Below, one piece after another: positions 46,727 through 58,837 of a stretch of 64,000 nucleotides of DNA. The stretch covers positions 989,165 through 1,053,164 of the forward strand of contig JXTC01000028.1 of NCBI GenBank assembly GCA_002914845.1. The letters run 5' to 3'. Numbering within the stretch: position 1 is the stretch's first letter; each line of letters starts with the position of its first letter. A model generated the notes under the pieces. That model did no database searches and was not told the DNA's origin. It saw only the letters and a list, made by a program, of their open reading frames with translations. The position numbers were made by a program, and so were the translations under genes. This DNA comes from Trema orientale. Lineage: Eukaryota; Streptophyta; Magnoliopsida; Rosales; Cannabaceae.

Positions 46727-47025
46727 ATAGCCAGAAGATTGAGGGGGATATCAATTGTGCTTGCACTAGTATTGCTAGTGATATTATTTGAGATTTTACA
46801 AGTTGTAGGGCACTTACCTGGTTATTACCCTTTTCCACCCTCTCCCCATTCAAATAATAATAAGATGAAAAGTAATAGTAATAAACCAAGAAGAAGATTT
46901 ATGTGAGTAGACCTACCTTGCTTCTGTGGGTGTATTTCGTAAGATGTGATGAAAGAACATTAGGATATATTATTTGTTTGCAAAACTGCCTCGTAGAGTG
47001 TGGCGATATTCCTAGTCGTTGGTAA
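46727..47025 (+). pseudogene. Small cysteine-rich peptide gene, copy 2 (multiple lesions)
   Basis: Homologue of the locus at 14319. The start codon is ATA where copy 1 has ATG in the context GCCATxGCCAGAAG. The frame then reads ARRLRGISIVLALVLLVILF (signal-peptide-like) and a proline/asparagine-rich, basic linker ending KPRRRFM. TGA follows at 46904, where copy 1 has TGG. The cysteine-rich part CFCGCIS is followed by a stop and a small frameshift, after which RCDERTLGYIICLQNCLVEC matches copy 1 with identical C-x9-C-x3-C-x3-C spacing, ending at TAA 47025. It is probably dead here, but conserved spacing across the frameshift indicates past selection. The opposite-strand frame at 46524-46889 is a shadow. 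Confidence 0.5.
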
Positions 47026-47632
47026 TTATTATCTCTCTCAATCTCTATTAACTTTTACATATTTTGTTTGGGATAATATTGTAACGATCCTTGAATTATA
47101 CTACTATTTTAGTTCTCAAACTTTTAACTTACACAATAATAGCCCCTCAATTATACAATTGTTACAGCAATGGCCAATTTATCACACGCTATTAGTTTTT
47201 TAACGTGAAATAGTCATAGATAAATCGCATAACTAGGTATTATTTACTTTTATGAGTCAAAATCCTATAATTATTAGCCATAATTACCAAATTGTGTGCT
47301 TTATATATGCTCATAATTTAATAGTTTGTTAAACAAATTATCATTACTGTAATAATTGCATAAGTCTTGATAGTCTACTGTATACATTAAAAATTCGAAG
47401 TCTCATTCTTAACTATAGTTACCAAACAGTGTACTTTGTAAGGACTTATTCTTATTAAATATTTAACAGTTTATGATAAAAGGGTCATTGTTGAAACTAC
47501 ATATTACATAATTCAAGGGCTATTATTCTGTAAGTTGAAAATGTATGGACCAAAATAGTACAACATGGACTATTAATGTCATTAGCCCATTTTGTCCTTT
47601 TTTTTTCTCCCAATAAGGCACTTTAGTGTATA
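47026..47632. other. Intergenic, no gene seen
   Basis: AT-rich; no coding-like frame or recognisable repeat. Confidence 0.55.
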
Positions 47633-48807
47633 ATATTTGTTTTGGGGAATTAATCCAAGTTTTAGATTAACCCAAATACATGCCTTAGTCCTAATTAGTT
47701 ATGTGCTAAATAAAACTTAGATGCGGCCATAATCAAGATAATTGGTACTATAATTTGGTAAGTTCCTATCTACTTGGCAAGACCTCATTGGTCAAGACTT
47801 GAAGTATTGACATGTCATTCTTCCTTACCCTACAAGATGGAATCCTCTAATTATAACTCAATACCTCCGACTCTTGGCAAGCAAGCGAAGATTTCTAATT
47901 AAGGCTTGACACCTCTACATGTTCTAGAACACTCTAGAAATTCCTTAGCTTGGAAGGAAATGGCTCCTCTTATCATATGCCTACATCTCCATCGCTTTGT
48001 AGTAACTATACAATAAGCTAATAAGGGTTGTGTTAAACCCTATTGTAACCAATTCTAGAACTATCTTCTTGGCCTACAAATAAGAGGTCTCATTTGTAGA
48101 ATGTAGGCAGCCATAAACTCAATAATACAAGTTCTCTCTCTCTTTTGCTCTCTTGTTTGTCCTTGTTCATCCGAAGATTTAATGCTTCTTTCTCTCCCAT
48201 TATTCCTTTCCTTTTCTCATACTCCTTGTTTATCCATAGCCATCACCATCTCTTCTTATTTTTAATCCTATAAATTCTTGTTTTTACTTTGTACAAAACT
48301 CAATCCAAGACCTTCAAACCTCACGTATACACATACATATCTGTATGCCTTTCGCTTCGACCATCAAACATCTCCCTACTACCTTGTTTTTATCACCATT
48401 TTCATCTCATTTGCATCGTCATTTGCATTTACATTTTGTTAGCATTTGACTTGGTCAATAAGTCCATTTGCATGTACACACATGTCCACACTCACATACA
48501 TTAACATTATTATCTTATTAGCATCATCATCTTATTAGTTTAATATCATTATTATTTATTACCACTCATTCTCAAGTGTATGCCATAAATTTGGCCTCCA
48601 AGTCTCTCTCATACACTACATGAGTTTACACTCTCATACATCTACATATATGTACTTTCACTATTATTATTATTAGTATCATACGTTGTATATCATAGTG
48701 ATCTTTGGGTATCAAATTACTCTCCATAATTTTGTACTATACCTATAGCACAAGTTTGAGATATTGTGCTCTCTCTACTGTTATATACTTTATATATATA
48801 TATATAT

Positions 48808-49047
48808 GGTTGCTAATCCAGTAGGTATTTTTTTTTTTTACCTACGTGAAGGTATTTTTTTTAGCCGTTGGATCATCATCTAATGGTGATCCAACGGCTA
48901 TAATGATGTGCATAAAAAGACGTGCATCATTAATGTTATTTCTCTCTTTTACTTTTTAATATAAAAAAAAAAGTGCAAAAAAAATTTTCATTGGCCAAAT
49001 TGATACCTATGCATAGGTTAAAAAAAATACCTACTGGATTGGTGCCC
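48808..49047 (+). mobile_element. 240 bp MITE, orientation 1, in solo LTR
   Basis: The terminal inverted repeats are GGTTGCTAATCCAGTAGGTA and, on the complement, GGGCACCAATCCAGTAGGTA. An internal hairpin of AGCCGTTGGATCATCATCTA and GGTGATCCAACGGCT is near the left end. It sits in TA repeats, so the target duplication is hidden. Confidence 0.8.
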
Positions 49048-49126
49048 TATATATATATACATCTATATCATATATATCCTATATCTCTGTGACTTAGTAA
49101 ATAAGTTATATCTATATTATATATAT

Positions 49127-49358
49127 GGGCACCAATCCAGTAGGTACTTTTTTTTTTTTACCTATACATATGTATCGTTTTGGCCATTGAAAATTTATCA
49201 TGCACATTTTTTTATAATAAGAGAGAGAAATAGCATTAATGATGTACGTCTTTTCATGCACTTCATTATAGCCGTTGGATCACCATTAGATGATGATCCA
49301 ATGGCTAAAAAAAATACCTATGCATAAGTAAAAAAAGATACCTATTGGATTGGCAACC
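49127..49358 (-). mobile_element. 232 bp MITE, orientation 2, in solo LTR
   Basis: Same family as the preceding MITE, in reverse orientation 80 bp away, with ends GGGCACCAATCCAGTAGGTA and CCTATTGGATTGGCAACC. It is also surrounded by TA repeats. The two could pair to form a long hairpin if transcribed together. Confidence 0.8.
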
Positions 49359-49506
49359 TATATATATATATATATCCTATATATCTATATTATGCTTCCA
49401 ATTGTGTATCCTAATGACCTAACCCGACTATTTTCTATTTTGTTCTAATTAAGTAGATGTCTCGCTAATTAATTAAGAGTGCAAATTTCCAACCCCGAAC
49501 AATATT

Positions 49507-49960
49507 ATTGCCAAAGAAGAAAATCCAAAAATTGTATTGTCATTTCCAAAATTCCAACGCATTAATAAAAAAAGAAATTACTGAAGAAATTGAATATTGA
49601 TCAAATTGGATTGACCTTAAGGTTTGTTTGGTTTTATCCATTAATTTTTATGCCCCACCTAGAAGAAATTAGCTGACGTCATACAAAACCATTGCAAAAC
49701 CTGCACAAAAAAAAAAAAAAAAAACAACAACAACCTTTGATATTTTACATACATGTATATATTTTATTTTTATAACTACATCTATATATATATATGTATG
49801 TATGTACACGTGATATAAATAGGAGTAGCTAGAACGCACTTGTGGGATAAGTAGCAGTGGTTCATATACAAGGGATATTATAGACTTATGATGGCAAAAA
49901 AGAGCCCTTTGTATTTAATAACTCTGTCACAAATTAAAACACCTTAGAAGCTCTCCTATT
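49507..49960. other. Intergenic, no gene seen
   Basis: AT-rich with an 18-base A run near 49707-49724; no coding-like frame. Confidence 0.55.
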
Positions 49961-49965
49961 ACTTA

Positions 49966-52258
49966 TGTCACGACCCAAATCCCGGGCTAGTGGTAGAAAG
50001 AGAATTTCACAAATGAAAATTTAATAGTTGTTTTTGAAAATTTATAAAATAGATTTAATAATAAAAATTCCCACAGTTTTGCGATCACCGTTAGACGTAA
50101 ATTATTAATAAAATTTATTAAAATAAAAGCAAGCATCATCATCATTATTCTCACAACCCAGCATAATAGTTATACACACCAAATCCGCGAAATAGATGCT
50201 TAAGTATTATTACAAGCCAAGAAAGTAAATAGTAATATTTTACATAGTTACCAATTATTCAACAAGATAACAAGTTCCTCACTACTCCGCTCACGAGTTC
50301 CTAAAATCACACTGAGTACTACCTAAGATTGGAAAAATAAGGGACAATCATTCACATACTCAGTAGGAATTCAATTACCTTTTTGAATGAATGCAATTTC
50401 TCAAACCTGCATGGTTAGTACCTCTCAAATCCATTTATAAATTAGGTTTATAAATAATTGAAATCCAAAATAATCATATATTCAAAACCAAAATCAAATT
50501 TACATAATTGTACATATCATACATCAACTAGGTATATGAGTGAGCTCTCATCCTTCCATCACGGGCCTGTAATACCTCTTTAGCAGAGGTACCCAGCATC
50601 CTGATACTACTCGAAGGTGTATCAGCAAAAACCTGTGTAGAGGCCTCGGTCTCTCACCTAGTGCTGCAGCAACTCGCGAGCGATCTAAACTACTGCAATG
50701 CAACAATAGAATTCAAGTATGTGATCCTATGGTATGTACGACATGTAATAGTTCACAATAACCATGCACAATCAAATCATTCTTTAAAATCTCACTTGAT
50801 ATTATTTTGGGATTTATTGTAACATGGGCAATACACCACTATTTTACCTCATAATCACAATTTAAAAATATGTATAAAAATTCACACAGTCTAATCTCAG
50901 TATAATCTAACATGTTTCAACAACTTGTCAAACCATCGTAAAATTACGATTTTCCATAAATCGATTATAATGCAATTATATATCAAACTAGATATAAAAA
51001 CTAGGCAATTGAACTCTTACCTCAAGATGATAGCTATATCAAGTTAACGACACTCGAAAAATATCCCGTTAGTCTCTTTAGTGCTCGAACGGTCGTTTTG
51101 GGATCCCGGTAAGCTCACTTGAAAAAGTAACTATTCTAATGAAGCCTTGAATTGAGAAACGGAGGTCACCACCGAATTCAGAGTGTCCAAAAAGGCTAGG
51201 TTAGATATATAATTTGTCAAAAGTAGGTCCTGGTGCAGGACCCGCCTATGGCACGCAAAACGGTACTATTCAAGAGACATGTGTCTCGATTTTCGTGCCA
51301 CTTCAAAATATAGTCATATTTTATATTAAAGTTTGTCTCTCGATCTCACTGAGTCCAAATTCAAAGTCAGAATTCAGTTTCTAAGTCTCGAGCCTTAAAC
51401 GAGCTTAAAATCCGAGACTTACAAAAATGTCCGTTTTTGGGTTTTATTTGAAAAATATCCATTTCAATTCAAAAATTAACGCACTTTCGGATACCATTTT
51501 AACGCCTAATACTCGTATATATTCATGATTTTCCGTACTCTACACCGCCAAATAATTATTTCGGGCAAAATAATTCTTTGACAAAAAATTATAAAAATAC
51601 CACAAAATATAATAGAAAAATGGCCAAATCGGATGAAATCTTACCAGCGGCGAGATGACAACCGAGACCGGTTGGAAAATGATAGCAACGATGAGAGTAG
51701 TCCAAACATGCTGACGGTGATACGAGACGATGTCCAACGAAGCTCTGGTGGCCGAAAAATCGAACTGCAGGCGTGAGTATTAGGGGCTTCTAGAGGCGGC
51801 GTCCGGCGACATTTCACAGCAGGGCTTGGCATCGCTTGCTGGTCGGCGGCTGCTAGATCACGTGGGTGGGTGCGTCAGCAGCAGGGATGGGCAGTGCTCC
51901 AGCAATGGTCACAGTAGAGCTTCGGCTCTTTGTTTGGTTTCCAACAAAGAAGAAGAGGGGCTCTTGGGCAAATATAAAAGGGTTTGGATGCATTGTTATT
52001 AGTGGGACACGTGACAGTTCCTGGTTTGACCGAAAAACTTTTAAAAACTCTACTTTAGCCACATATTTTAAAAGATTTCTTTAGTTTAGTCCTTCCTTCT
52101 ATCATAATATTTACATGTTTTACCAAAAGTACACCTAGTCTTGATTGAGTCCAAGTTCATGTCATATTTTTAATTTAATACTTGAAAATTCTTATTTACC
52201 AGATTGCCATTAGCTCATAAAATTACTCTTTTGCACTTTTAAAAATTCAGATTTTACA
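49966..52258 (-). mobile_element. 2,293 bp gypsy-like solo LTR
   Basis: The ends are TGTCACGACCC and CAGATTTTACA, with the exact 5-bp duplication ACTTA (49961-49965 and 52259-52263). The complement of the first end, GGGTCGTGACA, is the usual finish of many plant chromovirus-type gypsy LTRs, so orientation is probably minus. Short frames at 51540-52084 lie inside it and are not genes. Confidence 0.87.
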
Positions 52259-52263
52259 ACTTA

Positions 52264-52689
52264 AGCATAGTGTGAAAGGAGTCAACTTCATTTTTCTCGG
52301 AGTTTAATTTTGTTTTTTATATTATATTTTTAATTCACCCTTTCTTTTATATTAAGATTTCTCAGCAATACAATTTATTTTTCCTCTCATTCGTACTTTG
52401 TCTTAAACTTTTTAGCTACCCCATCTCGGAAAGCGAATTTGATATTAAATTTGGTCTTCTTCTGTACTAGCTTATATTTCAGCATTAAAAAAAAATCACT
52501 ATGATACATATCTGTATATGCATTTAATTGTAACTATAATGTTGTCCATTTGATCATGGAAACACATCAGGGTATCGTGAACAAATCAATATTTAATGCT
52601 TAATGCAAATACCACAACACAATATATATTCAAACGGCACCAAACTACGCAAAAATTTGCATACTGGTTCCAGTTTCCTGATAAAATTT

Positions 52690-52727
<38 letters not shown>

Positions 52728-54571
52728 TTAATGGGAAATATTACATGACGTGCCTTAGGATTTTCAAGAACGAAATGGTTTTAATATTTAAACATCTTAT
52801 TCGAACTTTCATCTCATATTAAATATTCAACAAATGAAGCTGGAGAATATTTGCTCACACAACTTTGTTTATAAGAAAAATAAATTCAACAAAAGAAAGA
52901 AAGAGATCTCATCTTCACACTGTCTCTATGGATATATAATTTGATATAGATGACTTTCATAGCTCATCTTGAGTTTCATATGGCCATCACTAGCACTTGT
53001 ACGGCTGAGAGTAAGACTCCATCTTTGCTGTCTTTGAGAATTAGTGGTTGCATGCTGAGACTTCAAGGAGGCCTGCCTTTTGGGGTACCAAATTAATCAA
53101 TGATCATAATAGAGATCTAGATAGAGGTAGGTTGATATGGTTGAAGAAGTATTCTCATTTTGGAATACCTCAAAAAGAGTTTTTTGGATTTTGGACTTTA
53201 TCAGGGAGCTCCTTTTTGGGGGACTAGGCGTTCTCCTCTTTATTCCTTTTACTTCATTTGGAAACTTATTCAGAAAATGCCTCTAACCCCAATTTTTCTC
53301 ACAGTATGCCACTCTATATATAAGGTTTTCTACTTTTCTGTCTTAACTTATCCAAAAAAAAAAAAAAAAAGAAGTTATCTGAGCTTAGAAAGGTGCATTG
53401 ATTGAAATTTGAAAGGCCTCCCCTGCTTATATATGCCCTTAAACGCCACGTACTGTCTAGTTTCTAGGCGTATTATAAAGATTGCATCAGATTTTTTTTT
53501 TTTTTTAAATGTATTGAAATGAGCAATTTTCGTAGGTTATGTTGGCATCTGAATTTTGATCACCCAATTCTCATTTTGATTAAGAGTAATCCTCACAGTG
53601 AACTACAACTTCCTTGACCCCCCAATTATCAAAAGAAAAAATCAATATTTTCCCCTAAAAACAAAACTTTGTTTTTTTCTTATCAAGTATACGCTTTTAA
53701 GAGAATGCATTTGTATCCCTTCCAAAATAACAAAAAAATAAAAAAAATAAAGAATGCATTTGTATCACTAAAATGTGCAACATGATTCTAATCCAATGCT
53801 ATTATGTTTGTGTACGAGAAAATCTTATATTTAATTTAACAACTATGATTTTGAAATAATCTACGAATAATTCAAATAGTTATTTTCTTCTTATTTTTTT
53901 TGAAGCCATGAAATAAAAGACTTGATTTATTATTAAATATTGTTATTAAGTAAATATATGTTTTTTTTTTTTTTGGATAAAATTATGAAGTATATATTTT
54001 GAAATGAAAATTATGAAATATATTTCCTCTCTTATGCCTTTATTTCCGATGATAAAGAATAATTTTATAAGGTCTTATCTCATTGATTTGACAAATGAGG
54101 CCTTTTCTCTTTGAGTGTATTTCTGTTTTGGAGTTTTGTATTACTTTTGCCCCACACGAACCAAGTGGCTCTCATTGTGCATAAATTGCTAGAAGCCTCT
54201 AAACTCTTATCTTTTCCAGTTAAAGCGGCTGAATTTCCGGTTGCCGACGATCATATTTCTATTTTTAGAAAAGTTATCAAAATAACTTTCAAACCAATGT
54301 GCGTAAGCATTGTGTTTAATAATAAAAAAACAAAAAATAGGTGTGGTACGACAATGGATCCGTCAATATAAACTAGACGTTCTATTTTATCACTCCCTCG
54401 TTATTCCGTGCTATACTACAAAATTGAGCTAAAAATTTGATCCACATGTGAGGATTTTTATGATTACCACTTGTTAATTGTTTTTCACTTTCTATTTTTC
54501 TTTTATTTTTTGAGGGATTACTAACTGTAGTAATTTAATTATTGTAAAGCCCACCATTATGAATGTAAAAA
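52264..54571. other. Gene-free stretch with (AG)n microsatellite at 52693-52725
   Basis: A 33-bp AG repeat is the only sharp feature. The block at 52.95-53.43 kb is less AT-rich and holds an 81-codon frame without recognisable motifs or codon bias. I do not call it a gene. Confidence 0.5.
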
Positions 54572-54923
54572 CTTCGTTTGTTTCACTTATTTTATTCCAT
54601 TCAAATGAAAAACTCATTAGAATGATTGTTTGTTTCAACAAATTTTTCTATTCAAATGGTATTTTGGAATGGGTGTTTGTTTCAACAATTCTTTATTCCA
54701 TTTAAATGATCTATCAACCACATCAATCATTGGAATGAATTTTTTGTATCTTGAAATGAGAATAGCACCTAGATGGTGTTTTTGAATGGTCCATTCTAAT
54801 ATCTCGTATTCTAATTACAACTCATTCTACTTTATTTCATTTCAAATATCTTCCATTCTAATTATAACTCATTCCACAATTTCCATTGAAATACACCTAT
54901 TCAAATGAGTGAACCAAACAGGC
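54572..54923 (-). mobile_element. hAT-like MITE copy B
   Basis: Inverted relative of the MITE at 15285-15614, sharing GTTTGGTTCxCxxATTTGAAT, ATTGTGGAATGxGTTATAAT and GTTGAAACAAACA blocks. The terminal words are CTTCGTTTGTTTCAC on the left and GTGAACCAAACAGGCC on the right. It lies about 1.1 kb downstream of the CBP60 stop codon. Confidence 0.7.
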
Positions 54924-56029
54924 CAAAACTTTTCTTTTTTCCCAATCAACAAGGAACAAAAGAACAAAAAACGCAAATTATGGAACATCTTTACATGCTC
55001 AAGTCTATTAAAGCAAGGAAGATAAAAGCATTTTCCATAACTATAGTCCCTTCCACAATGACCTTTAATAACATTATTCACCGTCAATACCTAAATTGTT
55101 AAGAAAGCCTCCTTTTTATTTTTGTTTTATAACATACAATTTCTCATTTTGGTTCTAAAGTCTAAAAATGTTCCGATTAGTCATTTGCCATTTTTAACAT
55201 TGTTTTCGTTAAATCCTAAAGAGAAAGGGAGTAAGATGACTTTTTACTTTGAATTTAAGACACTATAATGAACGTAATTATTTCATGGAACAATTTTAAA
55301 AGTTTCTAACAAGTAAACGTTACATATTAAAGTCGACTTTCTCAATAATTTCGGTAAAAAGGAGTACATGTCGGAATGGAATATTGCATATTAGAAAAAT
55401 TATCCCGATCCCCAATAAGAATAGGAACTGCTGACCTGTGTCATTTTAGGGTGGATGACAAGGTAGAAGATCAATAAAATAACAAAGCATAGACAGTGAG
55501 ATTTGACTAAATAAGGCATTCGGTTCAAGTAATAGAACTACTACACAAACCAGACAGTTGCGAGCATCCTCGCGCAAAAATCAGGAAAACAAAAAATCAA
55601 AGTCAGGACCAATTAGAAATGTCCCTAATCAATTTAATAAAACGGGCATTTGTCCCCTAAAAGCCACTACCGTATAGCATTACAAACCGATAGAAGAGTA
55701 ATAAACAAAAAGGGAGAAACAAACTTGATACGTTAAAAAGGGTAAAACAGAAAGGCTTACTGTACAGGCAACTGTACAAGAACATATCCAATGCCGTCGA
55801 AGGGGCTTTCCACAGACATCAGTGAGCTGTCAGCACTTGTGAAACCAACAATTTCAAGCAGTCCCAATCCCAAGTTGTGGCCAGCACTGATGAATACAAA
55901 CGTTAGCTTTTTCAGCAAAATAACGCAGTCCAAAGAAAGGTTCAACAATAGAGTAAGTGTTTGGAATTATAATGCACTGCAAGAAAATGCTTGACAGCAA
56001 AAACCTTAATAGCATCTATGAACTGCCTT
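54924..56029. other. CBP60 3' flank
   Basis: The proximal few hundred bases probably hold the CBP60 3' untranslated region (minus strand). No other coding sequence is seen. Confidence 0.45.
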
Positions 56030-58799
56030 CTATTCATCGTCCAGCTCAACGAGCTGTGCCCGCCTCTCTGCTGCTTTCTTTCTGACAAAGAAACCCCATC
56101 TCATTGCTGCCTTAATTTTCAGCCATCCAACAACAGCTTTGCCAGTACGGTTGCGGTCTTCGTCAAAGCTTGGCATTGGTGATTGCATGAATGGCGGGTA
56201 GGCATACCCATCCTCAGGCACATTAATGGATGTATGGCCTCCCATACTAAAAAGACGAAGCAAATGCTGCATATCCTCATGCTCAAGGATCTCATTACTT
56301 CTGACACGAATTTCTTCCTCTGAGAAGAAGTCATCACCTCCCTTGTCCCGGTTGTGTGGCCAGTCATCAAAAGGATTAAGAGTAGATGGCTGAATAGAAG
56401 AGTTGACAATCTGAAATCCCGACGTAGATGATTGTGGAGGACCAAGGGCCAGCCCAACAGAACTGTTATTATTCCTCATGCTTTGGGCTTCATGAGAATT
56501 GCTAATCAACTGGTCCTGTTGCACAAATGGTGTGTTGTCAAACTGAGTGCTAGAAGTTGAAGTAACAATTGGTGCCTGGGTTGAATATCTAGTTGATGCA
56601 TCATCAGTATACCCTGGAATGGACCAGAAAGAGGTGTCAATTTCAGCATCAAGTTTTCAACAAAGGTTGGTAATACCATCTGAAAAGGACAGCACATTGA
56701 TTTTATGGCCAGGGGAAAGGTGTGTTTTCAAGACTACTAAAAAAAAGTCTTACCATATATTGAGACAGGACATGTGCAAAAAGTAATATGTAAAACAATT
56801 TGAAAGAATCACCATGCATAATTGGGTCCCAATGTTTCAAAGAGAGTAGAAGAAAAGATGCGAAACCTTCTTTTACAAGAAAGAAAAACTATTATTTAAC
56901 AAATAGGGAACCATACATCCCCTCAAAATAAAACTCAAAAATATATATCCAATGAAAGATGCAAAAACTCCATGAAAGAAAAGAAGACACTGTTACAAAT
57001 TTCTCGTGTATAATGTCAAAAGCATAACTGCAATAGTTTAAGTATCACCACTTGAAAGCATCATTCTATGGAAACTTCAGCACGGATGAACAATGATGCA
57101 TATGTTTCGCTACCAACATATTTTGGCATACAAATTCCTGGTTAATATTATTTTTTTTTTATTAGAATTAGAACCATTTTATTGACTCTACTACGACTTG
57201 AACCTCTCCCCTCCCACACTCAGACACACCCCATGCATCCTAGACCAATTAAACTGCAATATCGATTAGCTTACTGTTCTGGATGCTCCTTGCTGTATTA
57301 CACTTTATGCTAAATTTGGTAGGGGAGAGAGAGTAAGAGGATCATTGGAATTAAAGGGATGAGAAGATGAGCAACTTTCCACTTGTTGTCTGGTAAGGAA
57401 AGGAAATAAATAACAACATTCCGTTTTGTTTGCATGAAAGGGTAAGGAAGATATTTACAACGTAACTGATTATTATACCAGTTTTGAGTCAACAACATAA
57501 AGATGACATCATGATAATTTCAAGCATCTAAAAGTATGCCCTCAAATCCATATAGATGCCTGGGTCTTGTACCATAGAGGAAAAAATAACTCGGTTTCTC
57601 TTCCCTTTTCGAATACATACAAAACTAGTCATTTACTCCTTTTCTTCCAATTTTTACATTCATCTTAATTCATCTTCCCGTTAATCCATCCCATACTACC
57701 AAAGAAAGGGTAGAAAGAAAATTTCAGGGCTATAAAATAAAATAAAGAGCAATAGTCTGGACTCTGAAGAATCATTCTAGTTAGATTTTTTCCCTCTGTT
57801 GTCTAGTAGAAAATAAAGTACAGATACAAATAGAAATGCAAACACAAATGAAAGTAATCGACTTAAACCTTTGTCTAAAATCACCTCTAAGAGAAGGTCA
57901 TAACCCAAGACAGGTCCTACGACAGACCATATTTTCAATTCTTATATCTTACTAATGTATTTATGATAACCATGGTCAATAAATGAATTGTCTCTAGTTT
58001 CAAGTTCTTGGGTTCTTTGAATTCAAGACCTTCCAGATCCTAAGGGATCTATTAAATTATACATTTATTCTATAGTTATTCTTCAAAAGAATAATGCACA
58101 ATTTTCTTTTCTTCCATCTTCTCCAATCTTCAAAATGAAAAATCCCTCTGGAACCAAAGCAAGTACTCCTCAAGCAGAAATTACAAGTCTACAAATATGT
58201 TCAGCTAAATGGACGGCAGCAGTAAAATATAAAAATAAGTCGATCACTGGCGTCTGGTGTAGTGAGTCGAACCCCTTCCCCCAAGTCTAGCAAATAGATA
58301 AGAAGAAAGAAGCAACAAACATGCACAAGCATATTCATATTCATATGCACACGCAGGATGAGAGAGATTATACAACCATTAAATTAAACTAAATTAAAGA
58401 ACAATACTTTGCAGGTACCCATTGCTTACCTGAAACAGGCAGGCCAGAATTAAGGGAAGTCTGCTCGGAAGGAAGAACAGGAAGCTGAGGTAGTTGTAGT
58501 TGATTATTTGGAGCATTAGAGTAATTACTGGGACCCATCGGGAGTTCATTTCTGGAAGCGCCTGGCCTTCTATTTTGCTTGAAGCTTAAAAGTGACTTGC
58601 CATCATACTCAACAACATGATCCCAATTGTCATATGCCTTCTTCACTAAAGTATCCACATAAATCTGCAAGAACAAAACAAGTTAAGAGTTTTATAAAGT
58701 TCAAGTTGGGACAGACAGTCAGAAGCTGCAGCAGTATTATGGAAGTTCTTAAATTAAATAAAAAGGGCAATGAGATAATACATCCACTACCTTATCTAC

Positions 58800-58837
<38 letters not shown>

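Larger units (their letters stand above)
47638..49501 (+). mobile_element. 1,864 bp solo LTR, family 1 copy b
   Basis: The ends TGTTTTGGGG and CCCCGAACA match copy a at 28888-30473. It is flanked by the exact 5-bp duplication ATATT (47633-47637 and 49502-49506). The two copies also share internal blocks such as ATAGCACAAGTTTGAGATxTTGTG. It is longer than copy a partly because it carries two MITEs. Confidence 0.9.

Noticed and set aside
46524-46889. 121-codon minus-strand frame
   Set aside because: It runs antisense to the cysteine-rich peptide copy 2; the plus strand has the homology to the 14.3 kb locus.
51540-52084. Cluster of short frames on both strands, less AT-rich
   Set aside because: All lie within the solo LTR bounded by the exact ACTTA duplication at 49961-52263; no homologous protein motif.
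58240-58290. B-box-like GAGTCGAACCCC in CBP60 intron 7
   Set aside because: No A box at the right distance and no A-rich tail; one word alone is not enough for a SINE or tRNA.
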